From assembly GCF_019834675.1 (NCBI RefSeq), contig NZ_JABUBU010000003.1, positions 124,001-188,000 of the forward strand: a stretch of 64,000 nucleotides of DNA, read 5' to 3'. Under the pieces are notes generated by a model. The model was not told the DNA's origin, made no database searches, and worked only from the letters and a program-made list of their open reading frames with translations. The translations under genes and the position numbers were made by a program. The DNA is from Rhodococcoides corynebacterioides. GTDB lineage: Bacteria > Actinomycetota > Actinomycetes > Mycobacteriales > Mycobacteriaceae. Positions 10,604 to 18,362 of this stretch are shown one piece after another (position 1 is the first letter of the stretch; every line of letters starts with the position of its first letter).

Positions 10604-11832
10604 CCCGCGTCGGCGGCGTCTTCGCCCTCCTGGCCGGGCTGTACTTCGCGCACGGTCTGCCCTTCGGCTTCTTCACCCAGGCGCTGCCGGTGGTGCTGAG
10701 GCAATCCGGGTACTCGCTGGTGACCATCAGCGCGACCGGGGTGCTGTTCGCGCCCTGGGCGCTGAAGTTTCTCTGGGCGCCGTACGTCGACCGCTACGGG
10801 ACGCGGCGACGGTGGCTGGTCTCCTTGCAATGCGGGGCGGCCGTCGTGGCGCTGGTGCTGGCGTCGCTCGATCTGTCGTCGGGGCTGGCGTGGCTGTTCG
10901 TCGGCATCGCGGTGATCAATCTGCTGTCCGCGACGCAGGACGTCGTGACCGACGGGTTGGCCGTGCGGTTGCTCTCGGCCCGAGATCGCGGCGTCGGTAA
11001 CGGAATTCAGCTGGGCGCGTATCGCATCGGCATGATCGTCGGCGGGGGCGTTCTGCTCTGGCTGTTCTCGCTCGCCGGATGGCGGGCGCTGTTCGTCGTC
11101 ATGGCCGTGCTGATTCTGGTGTCGACGGTGCCCGTGCTGGCGTTGCGACGGACCCTCGAGTCCGCCGACGCCGCCCCGGTGGTCGACTCCTCCGCCGTGG
11201 GGCTGGCCGGGGCGTGGTGGACGCGGTTGCGACGGCCGGGGATCGTGGTGTTCGTCGGGCTGATCGTGGCGTACAAGTTCGGGAATTCGATGGGGTCGGC
11301 GTTGGTGGGCCCGTTCCTGTCTGACCTCGGATTGTCGCTGGGGCAGATCGCTCTGCTGGAGGGCGGTCTGGCGTCGGCCTCGGCGCTCGTCGGGGCGGCG
11401 CTCGGTGCGTGGTACGCCACGCGGTTCGGACGACGGCGTGCCCTCATGGTTGCCGGTATCACCCAGACCCTGGCCCTCGGCTTCTACGTCGCCGCCGCGC
11501 TCGGGGTGGGCGGGTTCGCGATGGTGGTCACCGCCAACGTCGGCGAGCACGTCTTCGGCGGGGCCGCGACGGTGGTGCTGTTCGCGCTGATGATGGACGC
11601 GTCCGAGCGCGCCTTCGCCGGCACCGACTACACCCTGCTGGCCTGCGCCGTCGTGTTCTCGCAGGGTGCGGCCGGGCTGGCTGCCGGGGTGGTCGGTGAA
11701 CTCTTCGGCTACGCCGTGATGTTCGGGACGGGGTTGGTGCTGTCCGGGGTGGGGTGCGCGGTGCTGCTGACCGGGTTGCGACGGGGGTGGGGGCCGGCCG
11801 TGCTGCACCGGGAACCGGCTCGCGCTCCGTGA
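10600..11832 (+). CDS. MFS transporter, AmpG/PAT-like
   Basis: The 410-aa polytopic membrane protein has about 12 hydrophobic segments and the loop motif LWAPYVDRYGTRRR after TM2. Its start, GLYFAHGLPFGFFTQALPVV, resembles the AmpG/acetyl-CoA transporter (PAT) branch of the major facilitator superfamily. The GTG at 10600 has GGGAGG upstream and overlaps the acetyltransferase stop by four bases. AmpG homologues import cell-wall muropeptides in Gram-negatives; in this host the substrate is unknown. Coupling to an acetyltransferase suggests a shared small-molecule substrate. Confidence 0.8.
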   Translation: MTRVGGVFALLAGLYFAHGLPFGFFTQALPVVLRQSGYSLVTISATGVLFAPWALKFLWAPYVDRYGTRRRWLVSLQCGAAVVALVLASLDLSSGLAWLFVGIAVINLLSATQDVVTDGLAVRLLSARDRGVGNGIQLGAYRIGMIVGGGVLLWLFSLAGWRALFVVMAVLILVSTVPVLALRRTLESADAAPVVDSSAVGLAGAWWTRLRRPGIVVFVGLIVAYKFGNSMGSALVGPFLSDLGLSLGQIALLEGGLASASALVGAALGAWYATRFGRRRALMVAGITQTLALGFYVAAALGVGGFAMVVTANVGEHVFGGAATVVLFALMMDASERAFAGTDYTLLACAVVFSQGAAGLAAGVVGELFGYAVMFGTGLVLSGVGCAVLLTGLRRGWGPAVLHREPARAP

Positions 11833-11885
11833 GTGTCGGACCCCTGTGTCACAGTGTCGCTCCCACGCGAGAACGGACCAGGGTC

Positions 11886-12251
11886 ATGACGAACAACTTC
11901 CACAACAGCCCGAACTACGGGACCATCAACATCCACCAGACGACCGTCGGGTACGTGGTGCCGCAGCGCTCCTGGCCTCGTCGTCATCCGATCCTCACCC
12001 TGATTCTTGGGTTCTTCGCGCTCGGGTTCGTCGTGGAGTACTGGTGGCTCGCGCTGCTCGGCGCGGCCGTCTGGCTGGGCGTCCGGTCGTACCGGAAGCG
12101 CGAGGCAGGTCGCGAGCTCGCGCGGCAGGAGCAGATGCGTCTGATTGCCAGCGCGCACGCGCAGAATCAGGCGTTCCTGCAGGGCAACCAGTTCGGCACG
12201 CACGGGCACTTCCCGGTGGACGGCCGCTACATCCACCCGCCGCAGGGATAA
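11886..12251 (+). CDS. Small membrane-anchored hypothetical protein
   Basis: The 121-aa product starts with an Asn-rich segment (NNFHNSPNYGTINIHQTT), followed by a Trp/Arg linker and two closely spaced hydrophobic stretches (LILGFFALGFVVEYWWLALL, then GAAVWLGV). A charged coiled-coil-like tail rich in Arg, Gln and His follows. Short Asn/Gly-Thr-Ile-Asn N-termini of this kind occur in membrane-linked signalling proteins, but no family is assigned. ATG 11886 is the most reasonable start, 54 nt after the MFS gene. Function unknown. Confidence 0.65.
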   Translation: MTNNFHNSPNYGTINIHQTTVGYVVPQRSWPRRHPILTLILGFFALGFVVEYWWLALLGAAVWLGVRSYRKREAGRELARQEQMRLIASAHAQNQAFLQGNQFGTHGHFPVDGRYIHPPQG

Positions 12252-12300
12252 CGCCCGCGGCCCGGTCGATCCTCGGCGGGCGTCGCCTCGAACCACAGGC

Positions 12301-13005
12301 ATGACCTCTGCTCCGGACGCCGTTCCGTCGTGGACCTTCGCCTCGGACGACCTCTTGACCCGCTACGTCGTGGTGACCGATGCGCGGGTCGACATGACCG
12401 GGTGGTCGATCCACTATCACCACGTCGACGGCCTGCCTGACTCGTCGCCGTTCGCGCCGGTGTCGGTGCGGGTCGAGCCGCCCGACGACTTCGTGTTCGA
12501 CGACGACGGTGACACCCAGCTGTGGGCCGCCACCATCGAGGCGGCGGCGCTGCTCGACAGCTTCGTCTCGCCGGAGGGTCGCATCCTTGCGGTCGATCAG
12601 TGGGATGCGATGACGACGTGGCTCGTGGAGTCGATGCGCGACGAGGCGGCGGGGCTCATCATCGACCTGGGGCCGAACACCGAGATCCCGGAGGACGAGG
12701 TCGACGACATCGAGCTGGTCAACGCTCAACTCCACGTCCTCGACGACGGGTTGGTGATGGTGCGCCGCTCGCACCGCATCCTGCGGCAACTACGGCTGGT
12801 CGACCATGGCGTCGACGGACTCGTGCTCGACCAGTGGCACCACGACGAGACGTTCGACGACTGCACCAACGGCTACCTCTTCACCCGCGACCGCGTTCTC
12901 GCCGCGAGCGCCTGCGTCGCGTGGGTGCGGGATGCGGGAGGGGTGGAGGCGGCCAATCGGCTCGGGTGTTCGTTCGACTTTGCGGACGAGTTGCCACGCG
13001 GATGA
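12301..13005 (+). CDS. Hypothetical acidic protein
   Basis: The 234-aa product is acidic and soluble, with no signal peptide or membrane segment. It begins MTSAPDAVPSWTFASDD and contains DDDGDTQLWAATIEAAALLD. No domain is recognised. Codon use is typical of the genome and the gene stands in the same direction as its upstream neighbour, 49 nt away. Function unknown. Confidence 0.65.
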   Translation: MTSAPDAVPSWTFASDDLLTRYVVVTDARVDMTGWSIHYHHVDGLPDSSPFAPVSVRVEPPDDFVFDDDGDTQLWAATIEAAALLDSFVSPEGRILAVDQWDAMTTWLVESMRDEAAGLIIDLGPNTEIPEDEVDDIELVNAQLHVLDDGLVMVRRSHRILRQLRLVDHGVDGLVLDQWHHDETFDDCTNGYLFTRDRVLAASACVAWVRDAGGVEAANRLGCSFDFADELPRG

Positions 13006-13048
13006 GCATCTTCCGCACCTCCAGCAAGCGAGGTTCGAGCTACGGCCC

Positions 13049-13084
13049 TGGACACAGTCACGTAGTGGCGCCATAATGGCGCCA
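13049..13084 (+). promoter_or_regulatory. vapBC promoter with perfect palindromic operator
   Basis: TGGACA (13049-13054), 17 nt, then CATAAT (13072-13077) gives a good sigma70-type promoter. Six bases after the -10 comes the antitoxin ATG (13084), so the mRNA should be leaderless. TGGCGCCAT-A-ATGGCGCCA (13066-13084) is a perfect 19-nt palindrome covering the -10 and reaching the A of the start codon. This suits autorepression by the ribbon-helix-helix antitoxin or the toxin-antitoxin complex. Confidence 0.75.
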
Positions 13085-13314
13085 TGCCGAGTGTGCAGAT
13101 CAAGGGAGTTCCGGACGAGGTTCACGCAGTTCTTCGACGACGCGCAGCCGCGTCACACCAGTCCCTGCAGGAGTACTTGTTGGCACGATTGATCGCCGAA
13201 GCGACACGTCCGACTGTCGCCGAGGTCTTGGCAAGAACTGACGGGCGGTCTGGGGGTTCCCTCGACCCCGTAGAGGCGGCAGACGCAATCAGACTCGACC
13301 GTGATCGTCGTTGA
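13084..13314 (+). CDS. vapB: VapB/FitA-like ribbon-helix-helix antitoxin
   Basis: The 76-aa product begins MPSVQIKGVPDEVHAVLRRR, the beta-strand and first helix of an RHH DNA-binding domain of the FitA/Arc type, followed by SLQEYLLARLIAEA. The acidic/basic C-terminus would wrap the toxin. It overlaps the downstream PIN-domain gene by 14 bases, the usual antitoxin-first arrangement. It is expected to neutralise the toxin and repress its own operon through the palindrome at its start. Confidence 0.85.
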   Translation: MPSVQIKGVPDEVHAVLRRRAAASHQSLQEYLLARLIAEATRPTVAEVLARTDGRSGGSLDPVEAADAIRLDRDRR

Positions 13315-13693
13315 CGCGAGCGTGCTGGCCATCGCCCTCATCGACGATGGCCGGTCCGGTGGCACAGTGCGCCGAGACCTGTCGATGCAGGACCTTGCCG
13401 CACCCCACCTGGTCGACCTCGAATTCGCCTCTGTGCTCCGTCGACTCGTGGCATCCGGTCGACTCGGTTCGGAGCGCGCGGGCCAGGCCGTCCAAGACCT
13501 GACAGACCTGCCGATCCGTCGATGCGACCACGTTCCCCTGGTGCGGCGGTGCTGGGAGCTGCGCAACAACGTCACCGCTTACGACGCGTCCTATGTCACC
13601 CTAGCCGAGGCGCTGGACGTCCCGTTATGGACCGCCGATGCGCGATTGGCGGCGGCGCCGGGTGTCTCCTGCGCCGTCACCCTGGTGCGGTGA
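13301..13693 (+). CDS. vapC: VapC-type PIN-domain ribonuclease toxin
   Basis: The 130-aa product has the acidic PIN-domain residues: MIVVDASVLAIAL (first Asp), DLEFASVLRRL (Glu), TAYDASYVTLAEAL (Asp) and LWTADARLA (Asp). VapC toxins cleave tRNA or rRNA in a Mg-dependent way until blocked by VapB. The GTG start at 13301 overlaps the antitoxin end. The 3' end overlaps the convergent glycerate kinase gene by 17 bases. Confidence 0.87.
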   Translation: MIVVDASVLAIALIDDGRSGGTVRRDLSMQDLAAPHLVDLEFASVLRRLVASGRLGSERAGQAVQDLTDLPIRRCDHVPLVRRCWELRNNVTAYDASYVTLAEALDVPLWTADARLAAAPGVSCAVTLVR

Positions 13694-14810
13694 CCCCAAC
13701 TGCCGACGAGGCAGTAGGTGCCGCGCCTGACCGAAAGGACCTTGCGACCGCTTTCCCCGCCTCCACCAACCACCCCCGCGCCTCGTCCATCGCCGCGTCC
13801 GCCCCACCGGCCAAATCGGTCAGCGAGACCGCCGGCACGTCGGAGTCCACGTCCACCGCCCCAGCCACCACGACGACGGGAACGCCTGCTTCCGAACACA
13901 TCTGGAGGACGTGCCCCACCAGCTTCCCCGTGAGCGACGTCCGATCGAACTTCCCCTCCCCCGTCACCACCAGGTCGGCGGGCGGCACCGCTGCGGCCAG
14001 GCCGGTCAGCTCGGACACCCGCTCCGCACCACCCGCGATGCGGGCACCGAGCGCAACGAGTCCGAAGCCCGTCCCACCGGCCGCGCCTGTGCCCGGCATC
14101 GACGGGTCGGCCGACAAGCCGGCGTCGTTCAGTAATCGCGCCCATCGCTCGAGCGCCTCGTCCATCACCGCGATATCATCGTTCGACGCACCCTTCTGTG
14201 GCCCGAATACCTGCGCCGCACCGTCGGTTCCGCACAGCACCGCACGCGTGTCGGTCAGCACCTCGACGTCCGACGGCACCCCCGCGAGTCCGGACACGTC
14301 GACCGACCGGGCGGCGACGAGTCCCGCCGCACCCTCCGGCACGTCGGCGCCGTCGGCGTCCAGCACGCGAACCCCGAACGCCCGCAGCACCCCGAGCCCG
14401 CCGTCCGTCGACGCCGAGCCCCCGAGCGCCACCGACACGCGGTCGCTCCCGCACGCCCGCAGCACCTGGCCAAGCCCGCGCGTCGAGGCCCCGAACGGAT
14501 CCAGCTCCTTCATCAGCGCAATCCCCGACGACTCCGCCAGCTCCACCACCGCTCGACCGTCCGCCAGGGTCAGCCACCGCGCGTCGACGGGCCGCCCGTC
14601 GGGGCCGCACACGCTCGACGCCGCCGACCACGACGAGTCCGGCGAACACGCCGCCAGCACGTCGAGCGTCCCTTCGCCTCCGTCGGCCTGGGGCATCGCA
14701 ACAAGGTCGTCGTCGCCGCGCACCGACGCCCACCCCTCCATCAATGCAGTTGCGGCGTCGACAGATCCGATGGTCCCCTTGAACGAATCGGGGGCGAAGA
14801 GCACTCTCAT
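13677..14810 (-). CDS. glxK: Glycerate kinase
   Basis: The 377-aa product matches the GarK/GlxK glycerate kinase family, which phosphorylates D-glycerate at the end of glyoxylate and aldarate breakdown. It begins MRVLFAPDSFKGT, followed by PQADGGEGT, VALGGSASTDGG, the GTGAAGGTGFGL glycine-rich segment and VVTGEGKFDRTS. ATG 14810 gives the normal family length. The start codon overlaps the stop of the truncated isomerase gene upstream (ATGA), so this was once the second gene of a coupled pair. Its original upstream promoter may have been lost with the truncation. Confidence 0.93.
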   Translation of the reverse strand: MRVLFAPDSFKGTIGSVDAATALMEGWASVRGDDDLVAMPQADGGEGTLDVLAACSPDSSWSAASSVCGPDGRPVDARWLTLADGRAVVELAESSGIALMKELDPFGASTRGLGQVLRACGSDRVSVALGGSASTDGGLGVLRAFGVRVLDADGADVPEGAAGLVAARSVDVSGLAGVPSDVEVLTDTRAVLCGTDGAAQVFGPQKGASNDDIAVMDEALERWARLLNDAGLSADPSMPGTGAAGGTGFGLVALGARIAGGAERVSELTGLAAAVPPADLVVTGEGKFDRTSLTGKLVGHVLQMCSEAGVPVVVVAGAVDVDSDVPAVSLTDLAGGADAAMDEARGWLVEAGKAVARSFRSGAAPTASSAVGVTAPG

Positions 14811-15016
14811 CCGACCGGCGCCGGCAGTACCAGATCGCGGTACCGCTGTTTCATCGTCTCGATCACCTGGTCCCCGTCCGTCGCCCACACCGCCGCGTTG
14901 AAGACTTCGACCTCGACGTCACCGCGGTAGCCGGCGTCGTGCACCCAGCGGCCAATGGTGCCGAAGTCGATCACTCCGTCGCCCATCATGCCGCGCGAGA
15001 GCGGCGGATCGCGAGC
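14807..15016 (-). pseudogene. 5'-truncated sugar-phosphate isomerase/epimerase (hydroxypyruvate isomerase-like)
   Basis: Only about 65 C-terminal codons remain. The sequence LSRGMMGDGVIDFGTIGRWV followed by YRGDVEVEVFN is the end of a TIM-barrel sugar-phosphate isomerase (AP endonuclease 2 family) of the kind found beside glycerate kinase. Moving upstream, the frame meets a stop at 15017-15019 and homology ends near 15000. The stop codon overlaps the glycerate kinase ATG. A rearrangement seems to have removed the first ~200 codons; the sequence beyond the junction (15085-17950) holds unrelated genes. Confidence 0.75.
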
Positions 15017-15084
15017 TCAGCGGTCTTGGGCCGCCCGGGTCGAGCGGGCATCTCTGCGCGCGCGCCTTGCAGCACGCGTCGGCT

Positions 15085-15819
15085 CTACCGCCGCGTTCGC
15101 TCAAGCGGAAGTCGACGTCCCGCGTTCCATATTGCGTGATCGACCTCCCATGCGGTGATCGTGGTATCACGTGGGGTGGAGTTGAGGCGCTCGACCACTC
15201 GTCGAATTACATGCGCCGCCTGTTCCGGATCGAGTCCCAATCGGTGGGACGCGAACCAGCGCAGCACCATTCGGTCCGGTTTCACACGTGAATTGTCGCC
15301 GACCAGCATCCAGAAATAACCCCGACGAATGCCATGAGACCCATCTCCGGGCACCTTCTTCAGATCGCACTCCACACGGTTGAACAGCGCAGGGTCGGCG
15401 ATCGCGCGTCTGGCGTCGTCGATCGTATCGATTCCGTGGCTGACCAGGATTCGCGCGTACTCGAGCGCCGCCTCCGCCTTGAGGGCGCCCCCGCTGGTCG
15501 ACGTTCGTTGCGTGTTCGTGCGTTTCGTCAGACTGTCGACGTCGTAGGTCCCTCGAAAGCGCTGAAGCGGGACGGGATCCTCCGACGCGGGTGCCGCGTT
15601 CGGGACAGAGGCTTCCAGGACTCCGAAATCGTCCGCCACCCGCTTCATTACCGGCACCACCGTCGAGTCGTAGCGCGATCCGATACTCCATACCGCGTCG
15701 AGAACACAGAACGTGACGCTCACCCATCGACGCTGCCGAGGTCTGGGCTCTAAAGCCGCGACAGCAGCGGTGACACGGTCGAGGTCGCCGTCCGATATCG
15801 ATTCGCTCATATGGGCCAT
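15085..15819 (-). CDS. Hypothetical protein with helix-hairpin-helix (HhH-GPD-like) features
   Basis: The 244-aa product contains LKKVPGDGSHGIRRGYFWML followed by VKPDRMVLRWF. A K-x-PG-x-G hairpin followed about 20 residues later by a conserved Asp is the layout of the HhH-GPD DNA glycosylase superfamily. The upstream helices (RWVSVTFCVLDAVWSIGSRY) fit the same all-helical fold. No Fe-S cysteines are present. It may act in DNA repair or as a base-recognition protein, but catalytic activity is not shown. A second possible start is ATG 15810. It lies next to the isomerase breakpoint and is probably part of inserted DNA. Confidence 0.6.
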   Translation of the reverse strand: MAHMSESISDGDLDRVTAAVAALEPRPRQRRWVSVTFCVLDAVWSIGSRYDSTVVPVMKRVADDFGVLEASVPNAAPASEDPVPLQRFRGTYDVDSLTKRTNTQRTSTSGGALKAEAALEYARILVSHGIDTIDDARRAIADPALFNRVECDLKKVPGDGSHGIRRGYFWMLVGDNSRVKPDRMVLRWFASHRLGLDPEQAAHVIRRVVERLNSTPRDTTITAWEVDHAIWNAGRRLPLERTRR

Positions 15820-15902
15820 CGTGCATTCACCGAGCCGGTTGCACAGAGATTCCGGACGAACAGCGATGACAGGTTCGACGACGCACGGTCACGACTCCGG
15901 GT

Positions 15903-16808
15903 TCAGCACGGGATGATGTAGCTCGGATCTGTCGTCTCGTCCAGCCACTTCCCGTACGCGCCGCCACCGGCCGCGCCGACTGCTGTGCAGACCTCGGACT
16001 CGGTGCGACCAGCAACCCGATACACGGCGTATATCGCATTGCCCTCCGCCGTTGCCTGACGCAGCGACGAACACGAATTGTCGGTCCGCAGGTACTGAGC
16101 ACCCGGGTTCCGAGCGAGTTGGTCGGACACTTCCTGCTCGTAGCTGCCGGGTGCGGTCGCGGAATACAGAACGACGATCCCGGTGCCATCGCAGGACGGA
16201 ACAGTCATCGGAGTAGCCAGATCGAGGTCACCCCGCGTGGTTCTGCCCTGCCCACCCGCGCTTCTCGGCACCGGGGCTGCAGGTTCGCCGGGCACGGACT
16301 GCCCGACCCACCGCGCCAACTCCTCGCCCAGGGCACTGCTGTAACGGATCGAGGTGATCGGCGGGCCCGTCACGTCGAAGGCGACGACGCCCTTGATGCG
16401 GTCGCCCGCAGACACAGTTTCCGCGAGGAGTTGACCGTCGACGGTTCCGAGTGCAGCCCCGTACGCCGTGCCGTCGGACGCCCGCGCAGTGAAGTAAAGG
16501 GGATTGACACTGGTGGCGCCGTCCACAACCTCCACGGTGACCGTGATTTGCTGCAGGTCACCGGCAACCGGGAAACCGTAGACGGACGGCTGCGCGGGCG
16601 AAAGGCCCTCGACCGTCACCCTGGTCCTCACTCCACCGTCGTCGACGATCTGGGTGGCACCGACAGGTGCAGCGTCCTCCAATGGCGCAACGGCGGCTGT
16701 CTGTCGGCCGGTGGCGGTGCCCACGCGACCACCGCCGTCGGACTCGTCGACGACGTGGCCGCAGCCTGTCACGGCGACAGCAAGGAACGCGAGGACGGTC
16801 GCCGACAT
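15903..16808 (-). CDS. Lipoprotein with C-terminal Cys-rich domain
   Basis: The 301-aa product starts with a lipoprotein signal peptide ending in the lipobox AVTGC. The frame is open upstream, but ATG 16808 places the signal correctly. The middle (ITVTVEVVDGATSVNPLYFT) looks like an immunoglobulin-like beta domain. The C-terminal ~70 residues (YLRTDNSCSSLRQ, EVCTAVGAAGGGAYGKWLD, final Cys) resemble an extracellular domain found on actinobacterial Ser/Thr kinases and secreted proteins. Probably anchored outside the membrane; function unknown. Another lipoprotein gene follows upstream in the same direction. Confidence 0.7.
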   Translation of the reverse strand: MSATVLAFLAVAVTGCGHVVDESDGGGRVGTATGRQTAAVAPLEDAAPVGATQIVDDGGVRTRVTVEGLSPAQPSVYGFPVAGDLQQITVTVEVVDGATSVNPLYFTARASDGTAYGAALGTVDGQLLAETVSAGDRIKGVVAFDVTGPPITSIRYSSALGEELARWVGQSVPGEPAAPVPRSAGGQGRTTRGDLDLATPMTVPSCDGTGIVVLYSATAPGSYEQEVSDQLARNPGAQYLRTDNSCSSLRQATAEGNAIYAVYRVAGRTESEVCTAVGAAGGGAYGKWLDETTDPSYIIPC

Positions 16809-16876
16809 CCGGTCCCCGTATCCAGGCCTGCCGGGGCTCGACGCAAGCCGTCTGACGTCGTCGCGGCGATCGCGAG

Positions 16877-17950
16877 TCACCACGCGTCTGCCGCCACGCG
16901 CTGAGCCGCGGTCGACGCCAACGACGTGATCGCGTCGGCCAACTCGGAATTGCTCTGTCCACCGGACAGCCCGGGAGTAACCGGCACGGACGACATCGTG
17001 ACGCTGAAGCTCACCGTCCCCACCGACCATGCCGCCTCGACGAGACCGAACTCGTCGTTGACGATGGCGCTGCCACCGTCGAGGGCGATCAGCCGGCCGG
17101 CGTCGAGAAGGAAGTCGTTGGTAGCGAGCTCTGCAGATTCAACGTCCCCCGCCGCACTTGCTGGATCGGCGAACTCGGTCGCAGTGAATCCGACTTCGCC
17201 TTCTGCGGTCGAGCACACCCAGGAAGCAGAGGCACCGTCGGGGAGATGGGCGGTCGGGTCGTCGGTGACATCGCCGAGTGTCGCGTTGAAACCATTGCGA
17301 GTCAGGGCTTCTGTGTCGATCAGCGCGCAGGCGTCACGACGACGAATGTCGGTTGCAGCGGCGAGGGAGGATTCACGCTTCTCTCGATAGTCCGCAAGCG
17401 AGCCATCCGGATCCGGAAACTCGACACCACCGGGGCACTGATCGATGTAGGAGGTCGCTATCGCAGGCGTGTCGGTGCGGCCGTCAGCGCCGGCGACGGG
17501 CTGTCCCGAATACATGATCCAGCACGGCCTGCCAGTGCCGTAAATATCCTGGTCCGACTCGGGCGTCCAGTCGAAAGCGGTGACCTCGTAGTCCGCAGCG
17601 TTCGCGTAGCCGTAGCAGTAAGCCGCTGCCGTCTCAGCCAGGTACGACTTCACGCATTGGTCGGTCAGAGACACGATCTCCTCGTAGTCGACGGTGTCTG
17701 CCACGAAACGGACGTTCGACTGACCGCCCTTGGACTCTTTCGTGACGGACTCCGTCCGCACCATAGATCGATCGAACGTCGGTCCGGCATCGGGCGTCGG
17801 CGATTCGATCGAAGTATTTGTATCGCTGGGACTGGCAGGGTCGGACGCAGGGGTATCGGCCGATGGTGAACCGCACGCAGCGAGTACCGCTACAGCCAGA
17901 GCAGAAACGAACAGCCCGCGCTTCGAATACAAAGCTTCCTCAACTCGCAA
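16877..17950 (-). CDS. Lipoprotein, DUF3558-like
   Basis: The 357-aa product has a signal peptide with lipobox VLAAC and a Ser/Thr/Pro/Asp-rich linker. Its second half begins RRRDACALIDTEALTRNGF and contains SWVCSTAEGEVGFTATEF, the pattern of DUF3558-type mycobacterial/rhodococcal lipoproteins. The first domain (VSLTDQCVKSYLAETAAAYC) is a separate cysteine-containing unit. It precedes the other lipoprotein gene by 68 nt, probably in one operon. Function unknown. Confidence 0.7.
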   Translation of the reverse strand: MRVEEALYSKRGLFVSALAVAVLAACGSPSADTPASDPASPSDTNTSIESPTPDAGPTFDRSMVRTESVTKESKGGQSNVRFVADTVDYEEIVSLTDQCVKSYLAETAAAYCYGYANAADYEVTAFDWTPESDQDIYGTGRPCWIMYSGQPVAGADGRTDTPAIATSYIDQCPGGVEFPDPDGSLADYREKRESSLAAATDIRRRDACALIDTEALTRNGFNATLGDVTDDPTAHLPDGASASWVCSTAEGEVGFTATEFADPASAAGDVESAELATNDFLLDAGRLIALDGGSAIVNDEFGLVEAAWSVGTVSFSVTMSSVPVTPGLSGGQSNSELADAITSLASTAAQRVAADAW

Positions 17951-18350
17951 TGGACGGCGACGCGCCCCTAGGTCAGCAGTACGTCCGTGTTGTCGCCTCT
18001 GTCCCGAACGGCGTTACACGAAGGCCCCGATGCGCTGCCATGCTGGAGGGGCTCGCGTCACGCGCTGCGACCTGCAGGAGCAACCCACGTCGGTGACAAA
18101 GCCGGATGCAACTGCGTCCAAGGGCCGGCGAGTGACGGTCACGGTCCGTTGGCTGTCGTCTTCACACGGCATCGTGGGATGCGCGGCAGGCGCGGTGGCC
18201 TCGGCATCCGCCGCCGCATGTTCGGGAACGGCGCTGTCGAGTCGGGCTAAGACGTGCGCATGTGATCCGACTTTCGAGAGCGGTATCGGACCCGTTCGGC
18301 TTGTCCGTGTCGAGCTTCGCGGCCCCGGATCGGTTTCGCCGCAGCAGCCG
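17951..18350. other. Intergenic region, no gene seen
   Basis: About 400 bases between the divergent lipoprotein and cinA genes. Open frames here lack coding character and recognisable homology. It presumably holds the lipoprotein promoter. Confidence 0.5.
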
Positions 18351-18362
18351 TAGTGTCGAGGC
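18351..18362 (+). promoter_or_regulatory. Leaderless promoter of cinA
   Basis: TAGTGT (18351-18356) fits the actinobacterial TANNNT -10 element and lies 6 nt before the cinA ATG, with no ribosome-binding site between. Transcription is expected to start at or next to the ATG. Confidence 0.5.
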
